Positions 5,118 to 11,492 of a DNA stretch of 11,659 nt are shown here, one piece after another. Source of the stretch: DASXMX01 sp036794395 (GTDB lineage Bacteria; Planctomycetota; Phycisphaerae; Tepidisphaerales; Tepidisphaeraceae); contig DAIRGS010000229.1 in NCBI GenBank assembly GCA_036794395.1, positions 1 to 11,659 on the forward strand, written 5' to 3'. The notes under the pieces are model-generated. The model worked only from the letters and a program-made list of their open reading frames with translations, made no database searches and was not told the DNA's origin. The number at the start of each line of letters is the position of its first letter. Position 1 is the first letter of the stretch. Position numbers and translations under genes: made by a program.

Positions 5118-5516
5118 ATGTCAGAAGTTGCAGCCGAAATCAGTGAAATGGGCGACAAGCTCGCCGGCCTTACCCTCAAGCAGGCCGTTGAACTGGCCAA
5201 CTACCTCAAGGAAAAGCACGGCATCGAGGCCGCCGCCGGTGGCGTGATGATGGCCGGTGGTGGCGGTGGTGGCGCCGCGGCTCCTGCTGAGAAGGAACCG
5301 GAGAAGACGACCTTCGACGTGGTCCTGAAGGCCGCCGGTGACAAGAAGATTCAGGTCATCAAGGTCGTTCGCGCCGCCACGGGCCTGGGCCTCAAGGAAG
5401 CCAAGGACCTGGTCGAAGGGGCACCCAAGACCGTCAAGGAGAACCTCGAGAAGCCCGACGCCGAGAAGCTCAAGAAGGAACTCGAAGAGCAAGGCGCGAC
5501 TGTCGAACTCAAGTAA
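5118..5516 (+). CDS. rplL: 50S ribosomal protein L7/L12
   Basis: L12 is the flexible stalk protein, present in several copies per ribosome, that recruits and stimulates EF-Tu, EF-G and other GTPases. The 132-aa protein has an N-terminal dimerisation domain (GDKLAGLTLKQAVELANYL), a Gly/Ala hinge (about 40-60, with six consecutive Gly at 47-52) and the C-terminal factor-binding domain with FDVVL, KIQVIKVVRAATGLGLKEAK, LVEGAPKTVKE and a final EEQGATVELK. The ATG at 5118 is chosen over an upstream in-frame GTG (5046) because GGAG at 5106-5109 is 8 nt away and the domain starts there. rpoB, the usual next gene, is missing; instead a repeat and the DAHP synthase leader follow. Confidence 0.97.
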   Translation: MSEVAAEISEMGDKLAGLTLKQAVELANYLKEKHGIEAAAGGVMMAGGGGGGAAAPAEKEPEKTTFDVVLKAAGDKKIQVIKVVRAATGLGLKEAKDLVEGAPKTVKENLEKPDAEKLKKELEEQGATVELK

Positions 5517-5557
5517 AGTCGAACCGCTTATTCGAAAGTCACCTACCAAAGCGGCGG

Positions 5558-5693
5558 GAATTAAGCACGGAGGACACAGAGAACACAGAGAAATGCAATA
5601 GATAGCACGAGATATTGCCTTGGCGCATCTCGCGGGTCTTTTTCTGATTTTCTCTGTGCTCTCGGTGTCCTCTGTGGTCTCTGTGCTTAATTC
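5558..5693. repeat. Large inverted repeat of 9-nt CACAGAGNN units after rplL
   Basis: The outer ends are GAATTAAGC (5558-5566) and its exact complement GCTTAATTC (5685-5693). Inside, the left arm has three 9-nt units (CACGGAGGA, CACAGAGAA, CACAGAGAA, 5566-5592). The right arm, read on the other strand, has four (CACAGAGAC, CACAGAGGA, CACCGAGAG, CACAGAGAA). The arms differ by one unit and enclose about 55 nt. The element lies in the 436-nt gap between rplL and DAHP synthase. Confidence 0.8.
5608..5643 (+). terminator. Possible terminator of the ribosomal operon, in the loop of the 9-mer repeat
   Basis: CGAGAT (5608-5613) pairs with ATCTCG (5627-5632), with a further GCC/GGC pairing inside, and five T occur at 5639-5643. 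The T-tract is 6 nt from the stem, which weakens the call. It is nevertheless the only candidate stop for rplL transcripts before the next promoter. Confidence 0.35.
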
Positions 5694-5740
5694 GTTTTAT
5701 CTCTTGTGGCGACGTGGTAATTCCTCCGGGGAGGATTCGT

Positions 5741-5768
5741 TTGACAGATTTGGCCTTTTTGGTAGATT
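5741..5768 (+). promoter_or_regulatory. Sigma-70 promoter for the DAHP synthase leader
   Basis: A perfect TTGACA (5741-5746) is followed after 16 nt by TAGATT (5763-5768, four of six to TATAAT). Transcription would start near 5775, right at the leader-peptide GTG. An inverted repeat AATTCCTCC-GG-GGAGGATT (5719-5737) sits 3 nt upstream of the -35 box and could be an operator. Confidence 0.65.
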
Positions 5769-5775
5769 GAAACGC

Positions 5776-5838
5776 GTGAACCAGTTCCGGACTGCCTTTG
5801 GCTTTTACTTTGGTTGGCATTTTTACGATGCCCAATAG
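5776..5838 (+). CDS. Aromatic-rich leader peptide of the DAHP synthase attenuator
   Basis: The frame GTG AAC CAG TTC ... TAG encodes 20 residues, including the run FRTAFGFYFGWHFY. Eight of 20 residues are aromatic: Phe at 4, 8, 10, 12 and 16, Tyr at 11 and 17, Trp at 14. Such a peptide ahead of the first aromatic-pathway enzyme is the hallmark of a leader whose translation senses charged tRNA-Phe, -Tyr and -Trp. The frame is open further upstream, but with the promoter at 5741-5768 the mRNA should begin at about 5775, making GTG at 5776 a leaderless or nearly leaderless start. The alternative in-frame TTG at 5767 overlaps the -10 box. No clear Shine-Dalgarno is seen. The stop at 5836-5838 abuts the antiterminator segment. 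It resembles PheL/TrpL peptides in function, not in sequence. Confidence 0.75.
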   Translation: MNQFRTAFGFYFGWHFYDAQ

Positions 5839-5839
5839 G

Positions 5840-5913
5840 CGCGTTCTGAGCTAAACGGATAACGAACACGAATCCAGAAGCCTCAGGACGCGGTCCTGGG
5901 GCTTTTTCTTTTT
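5840..5913 (+). promoter_or_regulatory. Transcription attenuator: mutually exclusive antiterminator and terminator
   Basis: Terminator: 5879-5889 pairs with 5893-5903 (11 bp, one G-T, loop GCG), followed by TTTTT-C-TTTTT to 5913. Antiterminator: CGCGTTCTGAG (5840-5850) pairs with CTCAGGACGCG (5882-5892), 11 bp with one G-U, taking up the terminator left arm and loop. A ribosome stalled on the aromatic codons (up to 5826) leaves 5840-5850 free and favours read-through. A ribosome reaching the stop at 5836 covers it, so the terminator forms. The DAHP synthase gene starts 39 nt after the T-tract. Confidence 0.85.
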
Positions 5914-5938
5914 GGCGAGAGCGCTAAAGCGTCTCGCC
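5914..5938. repeat. Hairpin between attenuator and DAHP synthase
   Basis: GGCGAGA (5914-5920) pairs with TCTCGCC (5932-5938) and, past a bulged G, CGC (5922-5924) pairs with GCG (5929-5931) around loop TAAA. It begins directly after the terminator T-tract and ends just before the GGAGG ribosome binding site (5940-5944). It may be a dispersed palindrome or may affect translation. Confidence 0.5.
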
Positions 5939-5952
5939 TGGAGGCCCCCGCG

Positions 5953-6987
5953 ATGATCGTCGTCATGAAACCCGGCTCGACCCCGAGGCAGATCGAGCAC
6001 GTCGTCAACCTGGTGCGCGAAATGGGACTCAAAGACCACGTCATCGTCGGAACTGAACGAACCGTTGTGGCCGTCATTGGCAACGATCGGTTTAAGGATC
6101 GAAGCGTTCTGGAATCAGTGGAAGGCGTTGAGAAAGTCGTGCCGATCCTGGCGCCTTACAAGATGGCTTCGAAGGAGATCAAGAAGGAGCGATCGGTGGT
6201 TCCGATGCTCCAGTCCGGGTCCAATGTTGAGCGGGCGAAGTTGGGTGGCAAGCGCGTGGGCGTGATTGCCGGGCCATGTAGTGTGGAGAGCAAAGCGCAG
6301 CTTCTGGAAATTGCCCACGCGGTCAAAGAAGCCGGCGCGGTTGGGCTTCGCGGCGGCGCTTTTAAGCCGCGTACGAATCCGTATTCATTCCAGGGCCTTG
6401 CCGAGGAAGGCCTCAAGCTTTTGGCCCTGGCCCGCGAGCAGACCGGGCTGGCTGTTGTGACAGAAGTGATGGCCGTGGAACAGGTGAAGCTTGTTGCGGA
6501 CTACGCGGATGTTCTTCAGGTGGGCGCTCGCAACATGCAGAACTTCAATCTGCTCAACGCGGTGGGGGAGCAAAGCAAGCCCGTTCTGCTCAAACGGGGC
6601 ATGAGCGCCACGCTCGAAGAATTTCTCCTGGCGGCGGAGTACATCCTCTCCCGCGGCAATCAGAACGTGATGCTCTGCGAACGCGGGATTCGCACATTCG
6701 AGGATTATTGCCGGAACACGCTGGCGCTGGCGGCCGTGCCCGAACTCCAACGCGTCAGCCACCTGCCGGTTGTGGTCGACCCGAGCCAGGGGACGGGGAA
6801 AAATGCGCTGGTGGACAGCATGTGCCGGGCGGCGGTTGCGGCTGGGGCGGATGGTTTGATCATTGAAGTGCATAATGATCCGGAGCATGCGCTGACGGAT
6901 GGTGCGCAATCGATCACGCCGGCGCAGTTCAAGGAGATGATGGCGTCGATCAAGCGGATCGCGGTGGCGGTGGATCGCGAGGTGTAA
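5953..6987 (+). CDS. aroF: 3-deoxy-7-phosphoheptulonate (DAHP) synthase, type I-beta with N-terminal ferredoxin-like domain
   Basis: Condenses phosphoenolpyruvate and erythrose 4-phosphate to DAHP, the first step of the shikimate pathway, in the cytoplasm. The 344-aa protein has an N-terminal regulatory domain (1-70: MIVVMKPGSTPRQI..., ERTVVAVIGND) like that of the Thermotoga maritima enzyme, then the TIM barrel with GPCSVES (107-113), LRGGAFKPRTNPYSFQG (132-148), GARNMQNF, VLLKRGM and LCERGIRTFE. By recalled alignment the T. maritima metal ligands Cys102, His272, Glu298 and Asp309 correspond, at a constant offset of 7, to Cys109, Gln279, Glu305 and Asp316. The His is therefore Gln (codon CAG, 6787-6789; motif DPSQGTG, not DPSH). 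The start has GGAGG at 5940-5944. Expression is predicted to be attenuated by the upstream leader. A terminator follows at 7010. Confidence 0.95.
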   Translation: MIVVMKPGSTPRQIEHVVNLVREMGLKDHVIVGTERTVVAVIGNDRFKDRSVLESVEGVEKVVPILAPYKMASKEIKKERSVVPMLQSGSNVERAKLGGKRVGVIAGPCSVESKAQLLEIAHAVKEAGAVGLRGGAFKPRTNPYSFQGLAEEGLKLLALAREQTGLAVVTEVMAVEQVKLVADYADVLQVGARNMQNFNLLNAVGEQSKPVLLKRGMSATLEEFLLAAEYILSRGNQNVMLCERGIRTFEDYCRNTLALAAVPELQRVSHLPVVVDPSQGTGKNALVDSMCRAAVAAGADGLIIEVHNDPEHALTDGAQSITPAQFKEMMASIKRIAVAVDREV

Positions 6988-7009
6988 GTATTCGTTGGCT
7001 GCGCAAGGC

Positions 7010-7037
7010 GGCGCACCGCCAACGGGGTGCGCCTTTT
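7010..7037 (+). terminator. Intrinsic terminator after DAHP synthase
   Basis: GGCGCACC (7010-7017) and GGTGCGCC (7026-7033) form an 8-bp GC-rich stem with an 8-nt loop, followed by TTTT (7034-7037). It lies 22 nt after the aroF stop and before the convergent operon. On the - strand no T-run follows, so it serves aroF only. Confidence 0.7.
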
Positions 7038-7064
7038 GGCGGGTTGAATTCGGAAATGGTTTAT

Positions 7065-8138
7065 TCAGACCGCCAATTCAGGTGTCCTGATACTCCCCGT
7101 TTCCCTTCCCGCTCGCGCGAACGCCCCCAACAGTCCGCTGGTCAGTACGCTTCGTCTGGGCAGCCACGGCGATTTGCGTGAAACGAAGAACCGCTCGATG
7201 ACTGCCGCCAGCCGGCTGAACTCGTGCCGCTGTGGCGCGGGGGGTCGATAGAGCTGTGCCGAGACGATTGAGCCGTTGGCCAGTTCCACTGCGAAGTTGA
7301 AGTCGGCGATCACGCCATCGAGAACGAGAATCGTCGAGCGGACGTCATCGGTGTGATCGATCACCCACGCCCGTGGGCTGCGCGCCAACCCCGGTACTAA
7401 TCCGAGCCCGAGCAAATCCTGCGTTCTGCCGTCTCGAACCGGATCGCCCTGCGGGCTGTCCGATCGAGAGAGGGCCGCGGCCAGAAGACGCCGGGGGACC
7501 CACTCGTCGCCCGCGGCCCATGTGGCATCCCCGGTGAAGCTCCGCACGCTTCGCACACCGCGTTCGCCGTTTTTTCGGCGTTCCAGAAGAGGCAACAGGC
7601 CGTCGAGGGCATGCAATTCTGCCAGGGGCGATTCTCCCTGCACCACAATCAGCGCGCGTTTGACCGGAGCGCCGGCGGGAACGTCTACGTCCGGGAGCCT
7701 CCACGTGACGGCCAGCGAAGTGCCGGCGGCAAACGGCACCTTCCGAGATTCCGCCAGTGAAACCAGGTTTTGGGCATCGCTCAAATCACCGGCGATGGCC
7801 CCATACACAAACACCGCCGAGCCGCCCGGTGCCGCCGCAAGACATGACTTGGCCAACGCGGCCGAGTGAACATGACCCGGCACAACAACGATCCCATCGG
7901 CACCCGTGACGGCTTGTTCAATTGTCGACTCCCGATGCAGTGGGAAGTCTGCCAGTCGCCGTCGGAGTTCGGCATCAGCCGCTTGGGGCGCCAGGTACAC
8001 GTGAACTTCGCCCTCGCAGCGATGGAATTCGCCATCGCGTGGATAGCCAATGAGAACCCGATCCAGCAACTGCTGCCCCGGACTTCCCAGCGAACAATCT
8101 TCAAGAACAAACGCGATCTTTTTCAGCGGCCTGTCCAT
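7065..8138 (-). CDS. Unknown protein, shorter cytoplasmic paralogue of the adjacent Tat-exported protein
   Basis: Function not recognised. The 357-aa protein (start ATG at 8138, GGAGG 5 nt upstream) lacks a signal peptide and membrane segments. It is clearly related to the preceding gene product: PFAAGTSLAVTWRLP (135-149) corresponds to PFLAGSSLPVTWRIP, ALDGLLPLLERR to GLETAQCMSERR, and RRSVLTSG near the C-terminus to ERTLLTSG. The N-terminus (IAFVLEDCSLGSPGQQLLDRVLIGY) matches the other's VALVATVVRKLSHAQHFLDRLLEGY, suggesting a nucleotide- or sugar-binding alpha/beta fold. Several polar motifs of the partner (EHGEYP, NDKHLS) are absent here (VPGHVHS and VYGAIAGD instead). Its ATG overlaps the upstream TGA by one base (TGATG), so translation is probably coupled. 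It is last in the operon. Confidence 0.85.
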   Translation of the reverse strand: MDRPLKKIAFVLEDCSLGSPGQQLLDRVLIGYPRDGEFHRCEGEVHVYLAPQAADAELRRRLADFPLHRESTIEQAVTGADGIVVVPGHVHSAALAKSCLAAAPGGSAVFVYGAIAGDLSDAQNLVSLAESRKVPFAAGTSLAVTWRLPDVDVPAGAPVKRALIVVQGESPLAELHALDGLLPLLERRKNGERGVRSVRSFTGDATWAAGDEWVPRRLLAAALSRSDSPQGDPVRDGRTQDLLGLGLVPGLARSPRAWVIDHTDDVRSTILVLDGVIADFNFAVELANGSIVSAQLYRPPAPQRHEFSRLAAVIERFFVSRKSPWLPRRSVLTSGLLGAFARAGRETGSIRTPELAV

Positions 8139-9442
8139 CACGTCCTCCAATAGGCCGGCTCATTGGCCGCTCGATACGCCACGTTCATTTCAGGGGTTTG
8201 CACCGCGGTCTGCCCACGATGCAACGATGTGACGCAGGCCAGCGTCATTCCTGAAGTCAGTAAAGTTCGCTCCACCGGATAAGGGGCTTTGTGATCCAGC
8301 ATCATCCGTTCAATGTTGTTCATCAGCGGATTAAAGAAATCAGCCAGCGAGGTGTTGGTGGGGGGCATCGGCAGGTACATCTGGCACGAAACGATTCGAT
8401 CCGAGCCCCGAACCGACCCGGCGTACGTGAAGTCGGACAAGAGCCCATTCATCATGATCATCGCCGTCTTGAACCCGTCGCGATGCTTGATGAAGTATCC
8501 CACCAATGGCGCGCTGTGCTGACGGAGCCAGGCCATGTCGGGCGCTGAATAGGTGTAACCGCTCGATCCGACACACGTATGGCTTCGGGCCATTGCCGCA
8601 AAAACCAGCCGGCGCGTGGCGGGCCGTTCGTCCAGCAGATCGCACACCCGGCTCCCCTTCAGCGCCAGTACCGATTTGATCCCCACCTCGCCGCCCGGTC
8701 GCCGTTCCGACATGCACTGCGCCGTCTCCAGCCCGTGAAAATCGTACGAATCGACGCCCCCGTAGCAAACGCACACGCTCTCCTCCAGTGGCGTGTCGAG
8801 CGGAAGCTCAATCGATGGAATGCGCCACGTGACCGGCAGCGACGACCCGGCCAGAAAGGGAAACCCCAGCCTCTTCGAGTCAGCCACCATCTCAACGCAG
8901 TGATTCCAATCCGTCGAGAGATGCTTGTCGTTGAACACCGGCACGGCCCGCCCGCTGCCCTCAAAAACGCTTACGCACTGCTTGAAAAACGGGTACCGCG
9001 GATAGAGCGTCTGGCCCATTTCGTTCTTTGGATATTCGCCGTGCTCGGCGATGATGAGAATCCCATCAACCGCCAGCTTCGATCCACCCCGCGTCAGCGC
9101 TTCAGCGATGGTGGGGTAGATCGGCACGCTGTGCCGCTTGCTCCGTTCCCGTGCCAGATCGGTCTCGGGGAACTGGTCGACGTACATCGATACCAGCTCC
9201 ATGGGCGGGTGATGATGCTCGCCGTGCCAACCGTAGCCTTCCAGCAGCCGATCCAGGAAGTGCTGCGCGTGCGATAGTTTCCGGACGACCGTCGCCACCA
9301 GCGCCACCTTCGGTCGCACGAGTGGCTTCGACGTGTCGGGCGCCTGCGTGGCGCAACCTGGCAGCAATGCCGTTGCCGCCGCGCTCGCCGCGGCTACCTG
9401 CGCCGCCGTCGCCATGAATTCCCGGCGGGTCTGACGCTTCAT
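8138..9442 (-). CDS. Tat-exported protein of unknown function (possible lipoprotein)
   Basis: The 434-aa protein starts at ATG 9442, with GGAAGGAG 8 nt upstream and a 4-nt ATGA overlap with the transporter gene; an in-frame extension upstream lies inside the transporter and is rejected. The N-terminus is a twin-arginine signal (TRREFM, Arg6-Arg7) with an Ala-rich hydrophobic stretch and LLPGC (Cys30), a possible lipobox although Pro at -2 is unusual. The mature part begins KVALVATVVRKLSHAQHFLDRLLEGY, suggesting a Rossmann-like opening, followed by VDGILIIAEHGEYPKN, VPVFNDKHLS, PFLAGSSLPVTWR and GGVDSYDFHGLE. I recall similar proteins as unnamed Tat-signal proteins in Planctomycetes and Acidobacteria, sometimes loosely linked to oxidoreductases; no reaction can be assigned. 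His, Glu, Asp and Lys in these motifs may form the active site. Confidence 0.85.
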   Translation of the reverse strand: MKRQTRREFMATAAQVAAASAAATALLPGCATQAPDTSKPLVRPKVALVATVVRKLSHAQHFLDRLLEGYGWHGEHHHPPMELVSMYVDQFPETDLARERSKRHSVPIYPTIAEALTRGGSKLAVDGILIIAEHGEYPKNEMGQTLYPRYPFFKQCVSVFEGSGRAVPVFNDKHLSTDWNHCVEMVADSKRLGFPFLAGSSLPVTWRIPSIELPLDTPLEESVCVCYGGVDSYDFHGLETAQCMSERRPGGEVGIKSVLALKGSRVCDLLDERPATRRLVFAAMARSHTCVGSSGYTYSAPDMAWLRQHSAPLVGYFIKHRDGFKTAMIMMNGLLSDFTYAGSVRGSDRIVSCQMYLPMPPTNTSLADFFNPLMNNIERMMLDHKAPYPVERTLLTSGMTLACVTSLHRGQTAVQTPEMNVAYRAANEPAYWRT

Positions 9443-10725
9443 GCCTGTTGCTCCTTCCGTCGCCTCGATCCCCACAATGCCCACAGCGCCATAAACGCCA
9501 GCAGCGGCAGCCAGCCCGCCAGCGCCAATCCGAGATTGAACGACCCCGTCTGATCGATTCGCCGTCCAAACAACGTCTGCGCCGGCGCCGACATCGCCCA
9601 TCCCGCCACCCCGGCCAAGCCCGTTACCTTACCCTGATGTTCCGCCGAGAGGTCCTGCGTCATCGCATGATATATCGGAAAGACCCCCAGCGCCCCGGCC
9701 CCCACAAGCAGCAGCACCATCAGGAGTGGCCAGCCGTGGGGCAGCACCGCCGCGACTGTTGTCAGTGTGGCGGCGACCGCGCATCCCAGGAAAGTCAGCA
9801 GTCGGGCGCGGTGTACGCTGAGCCCGCGCCGGTGCAGCCACAATGCCGCCGCCCCGGCAGAAATACATCCGATGTCTGTCACGACGTAGAATATGGCGGT
9901 GAAATAGAGCGTTTGATGCTCCGTGTACCCACGGCCTTCCTGAAGAAATTTCGGTAGCCATGCCCGCAGCAACTGCCAGCTCGTGTTAATGCACGCGATC
10001 ATGAACAGGACGATGAGCATCCTCCGGCCCAGCAGGATCTGCCAGATCGTTAGCCCCTGGCGTTTTTCCCGCGCCGGTGTCGCAGATAGCTCATTACCCC
10101 GTACGAGCGCAAACCAGCCGATCACCCACAAGAACCCGAGCAACCCGACGAACTGAAACGCGTATTTCCACGAGCCGATCTCCGACGTCAGTAGCCGGCT
10201 CATGACAAGCGGCGCAATCACCGCTCCGATTGATGTACCACTCTGAAGCACACTGTTTCCCAGCACCCGGTCTTTGGGCTCAAGCAGTTGTCGCGTCGTG
10301 CGGATCGCGCACGGCCAATGGCCGGACTCAAAGAATCCAAGCATCCCCCGGCACACCAGCAGCCCGCGGTAGCTATGGACGGATCCCGTGGCAAACCCGG
10401 CCGCCGACCACAGGACCAGCACTGCGGGGTAGAGCCAACGAATCGCCACGCGATCTGCCAGCATGCCAAACAGCAGTGATCCAGCCGCGAAGGCCCAACC
10501 GAAGACCATCTCGATATTGCCGTACTGCTCCTGATTGAGATTGAACTGAGTGCTGATTCTCACGGCGGCGTTGGCCAGGGTCTGGCGATCCATGTAGTTG
10601 ATCGCCGAAGCGAGCAACAACATCCCGCAGACCCACCACTTCCACGAATGAGCTCTCACCCGCTCGCCCGCCGCGGGCGGGTTGGAGTGTAGGGGGATTG
10701 CGAGCGGCTCAACTTTTTCGGGCAC
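9439..10725 (-). CDS. MFS transporter, anion:cation symporter (hexuronate/galactonate-like) family
   Basis: Inner-membrane secondary transporter, 428 aa from GTG at 10725, about 12 hydrophobic segments. The first helix ends with INYMDRQTL (42-50), matching the INYLDR motif of the ACS family (ExuT, GudP, DgoT and relatives). The loop between helices 2 and 3 has GMLADRVAIRW (87-97), the MFS GxxxDR motif, and RGMLGFFESGHWP resembles the ACS helix-4 region. The likely substrate is an organic anion such as a sugar acid; the exact compound cannot be told. The GTG at 10725 is chosen because GAGG lies 6 nt upstream. A GTG at 10737, overlapping the creatininase stop as GTGA, is an alternative adding four residues. 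The gene is second in the operon and overlaps the next by 4 nt. Confidence 0.88.
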   Translation of the reverse strand: MPEKVEPLAIPLHSNPPAAGERVRAHSWKWWVCGMLLLASAINYMDRQTLANAAVRISTQFNLNQEQYGNIEMVFGWAFAAGSLLFGMLADRVAIRWLYPAVLVLWSAAGFATGSVHSYRGLLVCRGMLGFFESGHWPCAIRTTRQLLEPKDRVLGNSVLQSGTSIGAVIAPLVMSRLLTSEIGSWKYAFQFVGLLGFLWVIGWFALVRGNELSATPAREKRQGLTIWQILLGRRMLIVLFMIACINTSWQLLRAWLPKFLQEGRGYTEHQTLYFTAIFYVVTDIGCISAGAAALWLHRRGLSVHRARLLTFLGCAVAATLTTVAAVLPHGWPLLMVLLLVGAGALGVFPIYHAMTQDLSAEHQGKVTGLAGVAGWAMSAPAQTLFGRRIDQTGSFNLGLALAGWLPLLAFMALWALWGSRRRKEQQA

Positions 10726-10733
10726 CGCGCACC

Positions 10734-11492
10734 TCACCCCGCCCACGATTTGCCATCCCACGCGATCACCCGCTCCAGCAGCGCCGCCACGTCCTCGGTG
10801 AACACGCGGAACAATACCTCGCCCTTGTCCGCGCTGGCCAGGTTTGGATACCCGATATGCCCGGCCTGCGTTCGATCCTTGGTGATCCATGCCCGGCTCG
10901 CCGGCTCAAATGCGTTTTCAAATTCGACGGGTTTTGCCTTTGCATAATTGCCGACCAGATTCGGCGCGATCCGCAGGACCATGGACGTCTCCCACTCGCA
11001 CGCATGGCCCATCTGTTTCTGAAAAAGACTCGAATCAATTTCGTATGGCCGCCCGCCCAGGTTCCAGTACGTCGCCGCCAGCAGGAGCAGATCCGATCTG
11101 GAACGATGACGCTGTCGTACTTCAAAAACGGCCTGTCGCAGGGGCACATCGTTTCCGCCGTGGCCATTGATGAATACCAGTCGTTTGAAGCCGTGCTGAA
11201 TGAAGTTCTCCATCAGCCCTGCAAGCAGGTCCAGGTAAGTTCGGGGCGGCCCGGACAGCGTTCCCGGAAAGTCCAGATGATGATCCGAATTGCCCAGCCA
11301 CATCAGCGGCGCAAAAAGCACGCGTTCGCCGAATGCCGGCGCGAGCCGCCGGATGATTTCACCGAGCAGCATGCTATCCGTGAACAGCGGTAGATGGTGG
11401 CCGTGCTGCTCAAGTGCCGCCACGGGAAACACCACCGGCGTATCCTTCCCCAGGGCCGCCACGGCGGGCCAACTCAAATCTTTGAGATCCAT
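10734..11492 (-). CDS. Creatininase-family amidohydrolase
   Basis: The 252-aa protein belongs to the creatininase/MftE/FAPy-deformylase family of metal-dependent cyclic-amide hydrolases. Visible motifs are the metal-binding start VAALEQHGHHLPLFTD (24-39: Glu28, His30, Asp39), LVFINGHGGN (105-114, His111) and GHACEWETS (162-170, including Glu166). These correspond to the binuclear metal site of the family. No signal peptide, so cytoplasmic. The substrate need not be creatinine; family members act on varied amides or lactams. It is first in a four-gene operon with an organic-anion transporter, so it may degrade an imported compound. Upstream of ATG 11492 no good Shine-Dalgarno is seen. Its stop at 10734-10736 lies within the transporter's ribosome binding region, implying coupling. 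Confidence 0.92.
   Translation of the reverse strand: MDLKDLSWPAVAALGKDTPVVFPVAALEQHGHHLPLFTDSMLLGEIIRRLAPAFGERVLFAPLMWLGNSDHHLDFPGTLSGPPRTYLDLLAGLMENFIQHGFKRLVFINGHGGNDVPLRQAVFEVRQRHRSRSDLLLLAATYWNLGGRPYEIDSSLFQKQMGHACEWETSMVLRIAPNLVGNYAKAKPVEFENAFEPASRAWITKDRTQAGHIGYPNLASADKGEVLFRVFTEDVAALLERVIAWDGKSWAG

Noticed and set aside
5620..5838. A 72-codon protein gene over the 9-mer repeat and aromatic leader
   Set aside because: The first half translates repeat DNA and a predicted promoter lies inside it. Only the last 20 codons make sense, as a leader peptide.
5769..5952. T-box riboswitch for DAHP synthase
   Set aside because: I could not find a T-box sequence or specifier-loop architecture; the leader peptide model explains the region better.
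8579..9277. 232-codon + strand frame opposite the Tat-protein gene
   Set aside because: Composition is Arg/His/Pro-rich as in antisense shadows of GC-rich genes, and the - strand frame has clear motifs.
9443..9601. N-terminal extension of the Tat-exported protein
   Set aside because: It lies wholly inside the transporter gene and would bury the Tat signal. The ATG at 9442 has a good ribosome binding site.
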